A stretch of 32,768 nucleotides of DNA from Anaerolineaceae bacterium UBA3924 (GTDB lineage: Bacteria > Chloroflexota > Anaerolineae > Anaerolineales > Anaerolineaceae), in NCBI GenBank assembly GCA_002385985.1, contig DGEO01000014.1, forward strand, positions 41,359-74,126, written 5' to 3'. Each line of letters starts with the position of its first letter. The first letter of the stretch is position 1. The notes beneath the pieces were generated by a model. The model worked only from the letters and a program-made list of their open reading frames with translations, ran no database searches and was not told the origin of the DNA. Positions 8,527-16,602 of the stretch are shown here, one piece after another. The translations under genes were made by a program, and so were the position numbers.

Positions 8527-10353
8527 CTACTTGTTGAGGTCCCACTTTTCCCAGTGTTCCTGACCACCAACGCCGAAGGTGCGGGTCACGTACGGCTTGG
8601 TGACGGTCACGCTGGTGTACCAGTAGACCGGGATGATGACGGCGTCTTCGTAGACCAGGATCTGCTCGGCCTGGGCGTACAGATCAACGCGCTTGGCCGG
8701 GTCGGATTCGATCATGGCCTGCCTCATCAGCTCCTCAGCTTCTTCGTTCACCCAGTTGACACCACCGTAGGGCACGCCGCCGCGAGCGGGGTTGGCGGAG
8801 CCGCCAGCACGGAAGTTGTCAGTGATGAAGTTGTGGGCGTCGGGGTAATCCATGCACCAGCCAAGGCGCCACACCTGCGGGGTGTCCTCGCTCTTGACGG
8901 TGTCCAGATAGACCTGCCATTCCTGGTTCACCAGGTTGACAGTGATGCCCAGCGTGTCGGCCCACATCTGCTGGATGGTCTCAGCAATGCGCTGGTGCGC
9001 GGCGCTGGTGTTGAACATGTAGGTGATCTGGAGCTGATCGGCGGTCTGCCCGGTCTCATCCAGGTACTCCTGGAGGAGGGCCTTGGCCTGCTCGGGATCG
9101 TACTTGATGCCCAGGTCCGGATGGGTCTCCATCGTCGGGGAAGCGATCAGGCCCGGGCGAGAGAACCACTGCGCCGGCTCCTGGCCGCCCTTGAGCACGT
9201 TGTCGATCAACGCCTGGCGGTCCACAGCCATCGACAGGGCGCGGCGGACGCGAACGTCGTCCACAACCGGAGCCTTGGTGTTGAAGCCCAGGTAGTAGGT
9301 GCAGTAGTCCGGTCCGATGTTAACTTCCTGCGAGAGCGTCGGATCGGCCATCACGCGGTCCATGTCGGCCAGCGGGATGTTGGAGACATCCATGTTGCCG
9401 GCTTCATACTCGGCGAAGGCCGGAGGCGCATCCAGCATTACATAGTGCACCATGTCGATCTTCGGCACGGGAACAGCCTCGGTTCCAGGCCAGAAGGGGT
9501 TCTTGACCATGTCGAGGTAGGCGTCGTGGATCCATTCCTTCATCACGAAGGGGCCGTAGGACTGGTTGAAGCCGGTCTCGGTCCAGCGGTCGCCGCGCGG
9601 ATCGTTGCAGTCGTCGCCCTCGATCACCCACTTCGGGGTGGCGAAGCCGGTCCACAGGCCGGCGATGAAGGGATTGAAGGCCGCCGGCTGCTTGAAGGTG
9701 ATGCGCAGGGTGTAGTCGTCGAGCACTTCCACGGCCACATCTTCGGGCGCGCCGTCAGCGGTGTTGTACTCCTCAGCGCCGACGATGCCGTGCAGCACGT
9801 AGGCGTACGGCGAACCGGTCGCCGGATCCAGGGTGCGCAGGAAGGTGTAGGCGAAGTCATGGGCAGTCACCATGCGGACGTTGCCTTCGCAGTCCTGCAC
9901 CTGGACGACCGAGTCGCTCACCGCATCGTACTTCACCCAGGGGATGTCATCGCGGATGTGGAAGGTGATGACTTCCTGGCCCTCGTCGTTGATCTCGCTC
10001 TCCCAGGTGGCCATGCCGGGCTTGAGCTCCAGCGTGGTCTCATCCAGACGGGTCAGGCCCACGAAGGTCTCTTCCAGCACCTGGACAGAGGTGGTGTCGC
10101 TGGCCAGAGAGGGATCCAGGGTGGGAATGTCGCCCGGGCCGCCAGTCGGGTAGTTGAGCACTTTCGGCCCGGCAGCCGGCGGTTCAGCCGGAGGCGGGGT
10201 GGCTGTAATGACGATCGGGGTACCTTCCACAATGACCGTCTGAACGATGGGCTCCTGCGGCCCGGTGGTGGGGGCCGGAGCGGGAGCACACGCGCCTAAG
10301 ATCATGCTGAACACGATCAAAGCCGCTGTGATCATGAAAAACTTGGAACGCAT
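8527..10353 (-). CDS. ABC transporter substrate-binding lipoprotein, family 5 (oligopeptide, OppA-like)
   Basis: Extracytoplasmic oligopeptide-type binding protein of 608 residues. The start chosen is the ATG at 10351-10353, because GGAGGAGGA lies immediately upstream. An in-frame ATG 15 bases earlier would place that ribosome binding site inside the gene. The signal peptide ends in lipobox LGAC, with Cys at residue 22. A linker rich in Pro/Thr/Val follows, then a long family-5 domain. Family phrases include GFNTKAPVVDDVRVRRALSM, LKGGQEPAQWFSRPG and the C-terminal AEQILVYEDAVIIPVYWYTS, which resemble OppA more than the other two binding proteins here. It lies in the same operon between oppF (upstream, 154-base gap) and the dppB/dppC-type permeases, making a full five-gene importer. 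Confidence 0.95.
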   Translation of the reverse strand: MRSKFFMITAALIVFSMILGACAPAPAPTTGPQEPIVQTVIVEGTPIVITATPPPAEPPAAGPKVLNYPTGGPGDIPTLDPSLASDTTSVQVLEETFVGLTRLDETTLELKPGMATWESEINDEGQEVITFHIRDDIPWVKYDAVSDSVVQVQDCEGNVRMVTAHDFAYTFLRTLDPATGSPYAYVLHGIVGAEEYNTADGAPEDVAVEVLDDYTLRITFKQPAAFNPFIAGLWTGFATPKWVIEGDDCNDPRGDRWTETGFNQSYGPFVMKEWIHDAYLDMVKNPFWPGTEAVPVPKIDMVHYVMLDAPPAFAEYEAGNMDVSNIPLADMDRVMADPTLSQEVNIGPDYCTYYLGFNTKAPVVDDVRVRRALSMAVDRQALIDNVLKGGQEPAQWFSRPGLIASPTMETHPDLGIKYDPEQAKALLQEYLDETGQTADQLQITYMFNTSAAHQRIAETIQQMWADTLGITVNLVNQEWQVYLDTVKSEDTPQVWRLGWCMDYPDAHNFITDNFRAGGSANPARGGVPYGGVNWVNEEAEELMRQAMIESDPAKRVDLYAQAEQILVYEDAVIIPVYWYTSVTVTKPYVTRTFGVGGQEHWEKWDLNK

Positions 10354-10448
10354 GTCTTCCTCCTCCAAAGATGTTCCTTGATTAACGAGGATTGTGGATA
10401 AACAAACTCATCGCTTAACCAACAAAAATCCGCCCTGTGTGCCTGGCC

Positions 10449-10458
10449 TCACCTCCTT
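10449..10458 (-). other. Perfect 10-base Shine-Dalgarno sequence without an obvious start codon
   Basis: The minus strand reads AAGGAGGTGA in the gap between oppF and the binding-protein gene. This matches the whole anti-Shine-Dalgarno tail of 16S rRNA. No ATG, GTG or TTG lies at normal spacing downstream; the nearest TTG is too far away and would give only a few codons. It may be a ribosome standby site, a leader remnant or chance. Confidence 0.3.
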
Positions 10459-10507
10459 TATAAGGGAAAACTCAGACGCATTCCATGAAGCAAACGATTA
10501 TGAAGGA

Positions 10508-11497
10508 TCAGACCATGTGGCAAGCCACGTAGTGACCTGGTTTGACTTCCCGGAAGGCTGGCTTTTCTTGTGCGCAGATCTCCGCAGCAAGCGGGCAGCG
10601 CGTGCGGAACCGGCAGCCGGAGGGAGGATTGACCGGTGAGGGCACATCTCCCTTAAGGATGATCCGGCGGCGCTTTTCCTCGATGTTGGGGTCGGGGATG
10701 GGCACGGCCGAGAGCAGCGCCTGGGTGTACGGATGCAGCGGATCAGCGTACAGGTCCTTGCGCGGGGCCAGCTCGACGATAATCCCCAGATACATGACCG
10801 CCACACGGTTGCTGATGTGCTTCACCATGGACAGGTCATGCGCGATGAACAGGTAGGTCAGGTTGAATTCTCTCTGCAGGTCCTCGAGCAGGTTGACCAC
10901 CTGGGCCTGAATGGACACATCCAGGGCCGAGATGGGCTCGTCGCATACGATCAGCGACGGCTGCAGGGCCAGCGCGCGGGCCACGCCGATGCGCTGCCGC
11001 TGGCCGCCGGAAAACTCGTGCGGGTAGCGGTTGGCGAAGGCCGGGTTGAGGCCCACCAGCTCGAGCAGGTGCTCCACCCGCTCCTCCACTTCCTTGCCCT
11101 TGTGGGTGTTGTGGATGATCAGCGGCTCACCGATGATCTCGCCCACGGTCATGCGCGGGTTGAGGCTGGCGTAGGGGTCCTGGAAGATCATCTGCATGCG
11201 CTGGCGGGTCTTGCGCAGCTCCTCGCCCTTCATCCTTACCAGGTCCTTGCCCTCGAAGATGACCTCGCCCGAGGTGGGGCGGTACAGCTGCAGGATGGTG
11301 CGCCCGGTCGTGCTCTTGCCGCAGCCGGACTCGCCCACCAGGCCCAGCGTCTCGCCCTTGAAAACGTCAAAGGTGACGCCGTCCACGGCGTGAACAGCGC
11401 CTACCTGCCTCTGGATAATGATGCCCCGTGTAATGGGGAAATGCTTTACCAGGTCTTTTACCTGTAAGATAACATTCGGTTGTTGTTCGACGGTCAT
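10508..11497 (-). CDS. oppF: Oligopeptide ABC transporter ATP-binding protein, OppF/DppF type
   Basis: Cytoplasmic ATPase that powers peptide import with OppD. The 329-residue product has Walker A GESGCGKST at about 55-63, the Q-loop region QDPYASLNPRM at 106-116, signature FSGGQRQRI at 162-170, Walker B LIVCDEP and the switch His in FIAHD near 220. The C-terminal oligopeptide domain contains four cysteines (295, 301, 308, 326), the pattern that holds an iron-sulfur cluster in some DppD-like ATPases. I place the start at the ATG 11495-11497, which overlaps the oppD stop as ATGA. An in-frame upstream ATG would make a 12-residue N-terminal extension inside oppD. Assignment as F rather than D rests on its sequence style and its second place after OppD. 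Confidence 0.95.
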   Translation of the reverse strand: MTVEQQPNVILQVKDLVKHFPITRGIIIQRQVGAVHAVDGVTFDVFKGETLGLVGESGCGKSTTGRTILQLYRPTSGEVIFEGKDLVRMKGEELRKTRQRMQMIFQDPYASLNPRMTVGEIIGEPLIIHNTHKGKEVEERVEHLLELVGLNPAFANRYPHEFSGGQRQRIGVARALALQPSLIVCDEPISALDVSIQAQVVNLLEDLQREFNLTYLFIAHDLSMVKHISNRVAVMYLGIIVELAPRKDLYADPLHPYTQALLSAVPIPDPNIEEKRRRIILKGDVPSPVNPPSGCRFRTRCPLAAEICAQEKPAFREVKPGHYVACHMV

Positions 11498-12483
11498 TCG
11501 CGTGGTCTCCCGGTTTCTGGATGTACCCAGCAAGCGGCGTAGTGGTCTGGGCCAACCTGCAGCAGCGGCGGATTTTCCGCCAGGCAGCGTTCAATCGCGT
11601 ATTTGCAGCGCGGCGCAAACGGGCAGGAAGTCGGCTTGGACAGCAGCACCGGCGGCAGGCCGTCGATGGAGGCCAGGCGGCGGTGTTCGTCGCTGTCCAG
11701 GCGGGGCAGGCTGTTCAGCAGCCCCAGGGTGTAGGGGTGCTGCGGATTTCCATACAATTCCTTGACCGGCGCTTCTTCAATCACCTGTCCGGCGTACATC
11801 ACCAGCACGCGCTGGGCCAGCCCTGCGATGATGCCCAAATCGTGGGTGATCCAGATGATGGCCATGCCCAGCTCGTGCTGCAGGCGCTTCACCAGGTCCA
11901 CAATCTGCGCCTGGATGGTCACATCCAGGGCGGTCGTCGGCTCGTCCGCGATCAGGATCTGCGGGGTGCACACCAGCGCCATGGCGATCATCACACGCTG
12001 GCGCATGCCGCCCGAAAACTGGTGGGGATAGTCGTTCAGGCGTTCTTTGGCGTTGGGGATGCCGACCATTTCCAGCATTTCGGCAGCCCGCTCAAGCGCC
12101 TGTTTTCTGGACATGCCCATGTGAATTTCCAGCGGCTCCGCCACCTGCCGCCCGATGGTCAGCACCGGGTTGAAGGAGGTCATCGGGTCCTGGAAGACCA
12201 GACCGATCTGAGCGCCGCGGATATGGCGGATCTCTTCGTCGGTCATCTTCAGCAGGTCTTTCCCCTGGTAAACGGCCTTGCCGGCCACCACCTTTCCCGG
12301 AGGCGAAGGTATCAGGCGCAGCACGGACATTACAGTTACGCTTTTTCCACAACCGCTCTCGCCCACAATTCCGAGGGTTTCCCCTTCCTTTAACTGGAAG
12401 GAGACGCCATTAACGGCATGAACTGTCCCCTCTCTGGTACGGAACTGCGTTTCGAGGCCTTGTACGTTAAGTAAATCGGCCAT
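11494..12483 (-). CDS. oppD: Oligopeptide ABC transporter ATP-binding protein, OppD/DppD type
   Basis: Cytoplasmic ATPase, 329 residues, partner of the OppF-type protein. Walker A GESGCGKSVT is at 41-50, QDPMTSFNPVLTIG at 98-111, signature FSGGMRQRV at 156-164, Walker B ILIADEP at 176-182, and the switch His in WITHD at 211-215. The C-terminal domain carries the four-cysteine pattern (287, 293, 300, 318) and the phrase PHPYTLGLL-like QHPYTLGLLNSLP. It is the first gene of its operon, 106 bases downstream of a near-consensus promoter -10 box. Its stop overlaps the oppF start by 4 bases, giving translational coupling and equal production of the two ATPases. Confidence 0.95.
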   Translation of the reverse strand: MADLLNVQGLETQFRTREGTVHAVNGVSFQLKEGETLGIVGESGCGKSVTVMSVLRLIPSPPGKVVAGKAVYQGKDLLKMTDEEIRHIRGAQIGLVFQDPMTSFNPVLTIGRQVAEPLEIHMGMSRKQALERAAEMLEMVGIPNAKERLNDYPHQFSGGMRQRVMIAMALVCTPQILIADEPTTALDVTIQAQIVDLVKRLQHELGMAIIWITHDLGIIAGLAQRVLVMYAGQVIEEAPVKELYGNPQHPYTLGLLNSLPRLDSDEHRRLASIDGLPPVLLSKPTSCPFAPRCKYAIERCLAENPPLLQVGPDHYAACWVHPETGRPRE

Positions 12484-12588
12484 GAATATTACCCTTCTTT
12501 TAAGGTTGTAGAGATATGGGAGCTATAGAAAGAATGCCTGAACCACGTGATGAGTTCACTGACAGACCCTGTGGAACTGCTAGAAAGC

Positions 12589-12617
12589 AGTATATAGGGT
12601 TTTACTACTTTTGTCAA
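12589..12617 (-). promoter_or_regulatory. Near-consensus sigma-70-type promoter of the opp operon
   Basis: Minus strand: -35 TTGACA (12612-12617, perfect), 17-base spacer, -10 TATACT (12589-12594, one mismatch). Transcription should start near 12582, giving a leader of about 100 bases before oppD. The region around it (12484-12760) is AT-rich compared with the rest of the window and also holds a second AT-rich patch at 12670-12700 that could bind a regulator. Confidence 0.88.
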
Positions 12618-12760
12618 ACCAAAGAACCCGCTCACGGTCGTTTTCTTAACTCAAATCAGACCGGTTAGTGGACTATATATAACTATTTTATCATATTTTG
12701 ATCACTGCAAGTCGGAGCGCCTGTAATGGTTTCCATCATACCCGGTGGCTGCCATACGGC

Positions 12761-13522
12761 TCACCCGGCCAGCAGCCGGCCCAGCTCGCCGAACACCTCA
12801 AACACCGCGGGCTGGTCCTTGTCGCGCACCTCACGGGTGAGCAGGAACATCTCCTTCCCCCGGGTGTAGCCCCAGTCGTGCAGCACGCCGGGGAGCGACC
12901 CGGTCTTGTGGTGGAACGCCAGGCTGTCGCGCGGATGGCAGCGCATCAGCAGCGCATCGTCCTGGTTGGCCGCCAGCAGCGCGTCCACCCATTCACGCTC
13001 AGGATCGGGCAGGTCGGCCACCAGCCGGTACAGCCGGCGCGCGTCCGCCGCGGTGATGGTGTTCTCCTCGCCCCGTGCACGGGCCTCAAAGTCCATCATC
13101 ATGCGCCGCAGCCGCGTCCCGCCCAACCCCAGCTCCTCCGCCATCACCCGGTTGAGCCGCTCCATGCCGGCCCGCTCGATCACCCGGTTGGTGCAGGCGT
13201 TGTCCGAGACTGCGATCATCAGCAGCAGGCAGTCGCGGTAAGGCAGCGTGCGCGCGCCCAGCAGCCAGGAAAACCCGGCCCCCTGCACCTGCGGCCCGGA
13301 GTCCAGGTCGCACAGCTCCTCGCGGTCCAGCTCGCCGCGCCGCTCCAGCGCCAGCCAGGCCAGCAGGATGGGCACCTTGATCAACGAAGCGGAGGGGAAC
13401 TCCTCCGCGGTGCCGACATCGATGACCGCATCCCCGCTGCGGTAATGGAAGGCGTAACGGCAGCCCAACCGCGCCAGCCGGTCCAATTGAGAGGAAATGA
13501 AGGCTTCGAGGGACGCGGTCAC
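12761..13522 (-). CDS. Beta-lactamase-fold serine hydrolase (class A-like), no signal peptide
   Basis: The 253-residue protein has the three active-site motifs of the penicillin-recognising serine family in class A order. These are SxxK as S46-L-I-K49, SDN at 106-108 and KTG at 206-208 in HHKTGSLPG. The omega-loop region is less typical, although E152-E153-N-T-I-T resembles part of it. There is no N-terminal signal peptide or membrane helix, so it is predicted to stay in the cytoplasm, unlike secreted beta-lactamases. It follows the PP2C phosphatase gene by 16 bases and is the last gene of the xpt-guaA run. A role in drug resistance is not supported by this; it may act on an internal amide or ester. 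The family call is good, the function unknown. Confidence 0.85.
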   Translation of the reverse strand: MTASLEAFISSQLDRLARLGCRYAFHYRSGDAVIDVGTAEEFPSASLIKVPILLAWLALERRGELDREELCDLDSGPQVQGAGFSWLLGARTLPYRDCLLLMIAVSDNACTNRVIERAGMERLNRVMAEELGLGGTRLRRMMMDFEARARGEENTITAADARRLYRLVADLPDPEREWVDALLAANQDDALLMRCHPRDSLAFHHKTGSLPGVLHDWGYTRGKEMFLLTREVRDKDQPAVFEVFGELGRLLAG

Positions 13523-13538
13523 GGTTTCCTCCGCGGGG

Positions 13539-14696
13539 TCACAAATCGCCGTCTGGCGTGTTGGTCGGCCAGGGAGTGATGGTCGCCTGCCCTGCCGGCC
13601 GGGTGGCCGCCGGCGCAGACCCGGTCTGCGATGGCAGCGGCGTCAGATCCGGGGTGGGGCTGCGCAGCGTTGCCTGCACGCCCGGGGCCACCAGCGTGAT
13701 CATCTTTGTGGGAGTGGCCGTCTCCTGCCCGGCGCGAATTTCCTGCAGCCGCCACAGCCCGCCGACCAGCGCCGCCAGCGCGATCAGCAGCAGCGCCGCG
13801 CCCAGGCAGCCCGCCGCCAGCGAGCGGGCCGTCCCGCCGCGCCGCGCCGGGACCGGCGTGGTCACCCCGGCCTCAGCCACCGCCTCCGCCGGGACGGAGA
13901 TGGCGATCAGGGTAATGTTGTCATGCCCGCCGCGCTCGTTGGCCAGGTCGATCAGCTCGCGGGCGGCGCCCTCCACCCGCCGGTTTCGCCGGAAGGCGGC
14001 CAGCATCTCCTCGGCCTTCACCAGGTCGCTCAATCCGTCGCTGCACAGCAGCACCACATCGTCCGCCTGCAGCGCCAGCCCCTGATTCTGCACCGCCTGA
14101 ATGGCCCCCTGCTGGTCGGTCAGGCGCAGGCGAAAATCCACCTGCGGCGGCGTGGGCGAGCCGAGGTAGCGCCGGATGGCGTGCAAATTGGGATGCCCGG
14201 CCACCTGCTCGGGCTTGATCAGATCCTGCTCGAGCGCTTCCTGCACCCAGGTGTGGTCGATGCTGATCTGCTGCACGTAGCTGCCGCGCAGCAGGTAAAT
14301 GCGCGAATCGCCCACCGTGGCGGTGTACAGGCGGCTGCCGGCGATCCAGGCGCAGGCGCAGGTGGAGCCCATGCCCTGCTCGGCGGGATGAGACTGGGCG
14401 CGTTCATAAATGGCATTCGAGGCCGCCTCGATGGCCTCCTCCAGGACGCGCTCGGGCACAATCCCGTCGCTCTCCTCCGCGTAGCGCCCGATATGCTCCA
14501 CGGCCATTTCCGCGGCCACCTCCCCCGCCCGGTGCCCGCCGATGCCGTCAGCCAGCACCGCCAGCAGCACTGGGGTGCTGCCGTCCGGCCCGCCCAGGTA
14601 AGAGAAAACGCCGTAGCGGTCCTCGTTTTTCTTCCCGCGACGTCCCGGGTGCGTCTGCGCCACCACCGGCAGGTGAGGCTGTGGAGTGCGAATCAT
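13539..14696 (-). CDS. PP2C-family Ser/Thr protein phosphatase with C-terminal membrane anchor
   Basis: Metal-dependent phosphatase that removes phosphate from Ser/Thr residues of proteins. The 385-residue product shows the full motif set: RRGKKNED at 19-26, ADGIGGHRAGE at 49-59, GST at 110-112, TVGDSRIYLLR at 127-137, CSDGLSD at 218-224 and GGHDNITLI at 256-264. The metal-binding aspartates D26, D50, D220 and D259 are present. After the domain comes a basic stretch, one membrane helix at about 293-314 and a Thr/Pro-rich tail that should lie outside the cell. The catalytic domain therefore faces the cytoplasm. The FHA protein gene ends 4 bases upstream, so both are cotranscribed; the pairing suggests one phosphoprotein circuit. 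The ribosome binding site is poor, suggesting translational coupling. Confidence 0.93.
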   Translation of the reverse strand: MIRTPQPHLPVVAQTHPGRRGKKNEDRYGVFSYLGGPDGSTPVLLAVLADGIGGHRAGEVAAEMAVEHIGRYAEESDGIVPERVLEEAIEAASNAIYERAQSHPAEQGMGSTCACAWIAGSRLYTATVGDSRIYLLRGSYVQQISIDHTWVQEALEQDLIKPEQVAGHPNLHAIRRYLGSPTPPQVDFRLRLTDQQGAIQAVQNQGLALQADDVVLLCSDGLSDLVKAEEMLAAFRRNRRVEGAARELIDLANERGGHDNITLIAISVPAEAVAEAGVTTPVPARRGGTARSLAAGCLGAALLLIALAALVGGLWRLQEIRAGQETATPTKMITLVAPGVQATLRSPTPDLTPLPSQTGSAPAATRPAGQATITPWPTNTPDGDL

Positions 14697-14700
14697 GCTG

Positions 14701-16596
14701 TTACGATTCTACTCCGGGTTGGGGATTCTGCGCGCCCGACAGCGCGAAGCGGTAAGCCATGCGCCCGATCTGGATCAGGTCGCCGTGCTCCAGACGCACG
14801 CCCTGGGAGGAAATGGGCGCGTAGTTGACCCAGGTGCCCGCCACCGAGCCGCAGTCGGACAGCCAGTAAGTGCCGTCGGGCAACGCCTGCAGCCGGCAGT
14901 GCAGCGGCGAGACCGAGGGGCAGTCCAGCACCACGCTGGCCTGCTGCGGGTCGCTGCCCAGGGTGATCTCCTTGCGGTTGACCGGCACGGTCCGGCCGTC
15001 CTCGGCGAGCGGGGCCAGCCAGGCCGGGGCGTTGGGGTCCTCGCGCAGCGGGGCCGGCCGGCGTGCCGGCCGGGGGCGGCGTGGTTCCGGCGCCGGAATG
15101 ATCGGGCGGGTGACCGGCTCGGCAAAGTTCTGCCCGCCGTCCGCCGGTTCTTCGTGACGCTGACCGCGCCAGCGGACTGCCAGCACCAGGCCCAGCGCAA
15201 GCGCAGCCGCGGCAATGGCGATGTACCCGGCCAGCCCGTCATTGCGCAGCAGCCGCTGCAGCAGCGTTCCGGGCCGGCCCGGCTCCACCTGCACCTGCAT
15301 GGTGATTTCAATGCTGCGCCGGGTCAGTCCCAGGCTGTCGACCACCTCCAGCTGCAGCGCGTGCGCGCCGGATTCGGTGTAGCCGCTCAAATCCAAGACC
15401 ACCTGGTCGAAGGGCGCTTCGGTGATCTCGGCGGCCAGCTCCCCGTCGGCGTACAGGCGCACCGCCTCCAGCGGGCGGGTGTGCCCGTCGGGGAACTCGA
15501 CCAGCAGGTTGACCTTCAGCTGATCGGGCAGCAGGACCGGCTCCCCGCCGTCTTCCGGCTGGCTCCAGGCCCGCTCGACCGTTGAAGGCGGGCTGAGGAA
15601 AATCGGGTTGGGCGCGGCCACCTGCACCTCCACCCGCCGGGAGGTGGAGGTCAGCTCCAGCCCGCCGCGCGCCGCGTGCAGTGAAATCGGGTAGCTGCCG
15701 CTTTTGTTCAGGCGCGAGGTGTAAGCGGCCTGGTACACGTAGCGCATCGGCTCCAGCCAGGCGTCCAGATCCGGCAGGTTTTCCTGCCCGGTGAAGAGGA
15801 AGAAGCCGCCTCCGCTGCCTTCGCCCAGCCGGGTCAGCGCCTCGACCGCGTCCGGGCGGCGGGCGGCGGTTTCCGCCGAAGCCACCAGCCAGACCTGCAC
15901 CTGCACCCCCTGCTGGCGGGCTCGGCTGGCCAGGTTCTGGTAGGCCTCCAGCTCCGAGTCAGCCGGCAGCGGGGTCACGTACAGGATGGCCCGCTTCATA
16001 AAGGGGTTGGGGTTCGGGTCGGTGGCCAGGTCCAGCGCGGCGGAGATGGCGCCCAGGCCGGGTTTGGCGGTCAGCAGCGCCGGCTGGTAGGCGGTGAGCG
16101 CTTCCTGCCAGGCGGCAGGCCGGTCCAAGCGGCGGGCCTGCACGCCGGTATTGCTGGCCAGCGAAAAATCGTCCGTGGTGGTGGCCGGCTGGGCCTCGGC
16201 CCAGGTGAGCAGGTGCGAGACGATGGCCTCCAGCCGGGTGCGCCCCTCGTAGCGGTTCGAGAGTTCCGGCGCTTCGTTCACCGCCGCAATGACCTGCACC
16301 CCGCTCTGCAGCCGGGTGAGCTCGTCCAGCGGGACCGCCTGCTCATCCTCCAGCACGGTCACATCGCCGACACGCAGGTTTGGGATGAAATTGCCCCACC
16401 CGTCATAGGCCTCAAAATACAGGCGCATGCGCGGGAAGTCCGCCGCCTCCACCCGGGCCAGCACCAGACTGCCCGGCTCCTCCGCCCTGGCCGCGGCCAG
16501 CCCGGCAGCAGGCGGCCGGAGCCACCCGCTCAGCGCCAGCCAGGCGGGCAGCAAAATCCGGATCGCGAAGGTGAAGCTGGAAAGAATCCGATGCAT
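14701..16596 (-). CDS. Membrane protein with extracytoplasmic von Willebrand A-like region and cytoplasmic FHA domain
   Basis: The 631-residue protein begins with a signal peptide or membrane helix (about 11-38). A region at about 100-295 resembles a von Willebrand A fold (KRAILYVTPL, degenerate metal site), and beta-rich Ig-like segments lie at about 310-440. A membrane helix follows at about 456-475, then a Pro/Arg-rich linker and an FHA domain at about 543-618. The FHA domain has the expected pieces: ITLGSDP, SVSPLHC, LSDCGSVAGTWVN and RLEHGDLIQIG. FHA domains bind phosphothreonine peptides, here on the cytoplasmic side. It lies 6 bases after the upstream membrane protein gene and 4 bases before the PP2C gene. 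I infer a sensor or scaffold whose phospho-binding is reset by the neighbouring phosphatase. The FHA call is firm, the von Willebrand call moderate. Confidence 0.85.
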   Translation of the reverse strand: MHRILSSFTFAIRILLPAWLALSGWLRPPAAGLAAARAEEPGSLVLARVEAADFPRMRLYFEAYDGWGNFIPNLRVGDVTVLEDEQAVPLDELTRLQSGVQVIAAVNEAPELSNRYEGRTRLEAIVSHLLTWAEAQPATTTDDFSLASNTGVQARRLDRPAAWQEALTAYQPALLTAKPGLGAISAALDLATDPNPNPFMKRAILYVTPLPADSELEAYQNLASRARQQGVQVQVWLVASAETAARRPDAVEALTRLGEGSGGGFFLFTGQENLPDLDAWLEPMRYVYQAAYTSRLNKSGSYPISLHAARGGLELTSTSRRVEVQVAAPNPIFLSPPSTVERAWSQPEDGGEPVLLPDQLKVNLLVEFPDGHTRPLEAVRLYADGELAAEITEAPFDQVVLDLSGYTESGAHALQLEVVDSLGLTRRSIEITMQVQVEPGRPGTLLQRLLRNDGLAGYIAIAAAALALGLVLAVRWRGQRHEEPADGGQNFAEPVTRPIIPAPEPRRPRPARRPAPLREDPNAPAWLAPLAEDGRTVPVNRKEITLGSDPQQASVVLDCPSVSPLHCRLQALPDGTYWLSDCGSVAGTWVNYAPISSQGVRLEHGDLIQIGRMAYRFALSGAQNPQPGVES

Positions 16597-16602
16597 GCAG
16601 GG

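Noticed and set aside
8554..10299. Long plus-strand open frame opposite the OppA-like gene
   Set aside because: Antisense shadow; no domain or signal, while the minus-strand gene has lipobox and family motifs.
12761..13522. Beta-lactam resistance determinant
   Set aside because: The fold motifs are there, but no export signal and no resistance context; housekeeping operon location argues for another role.
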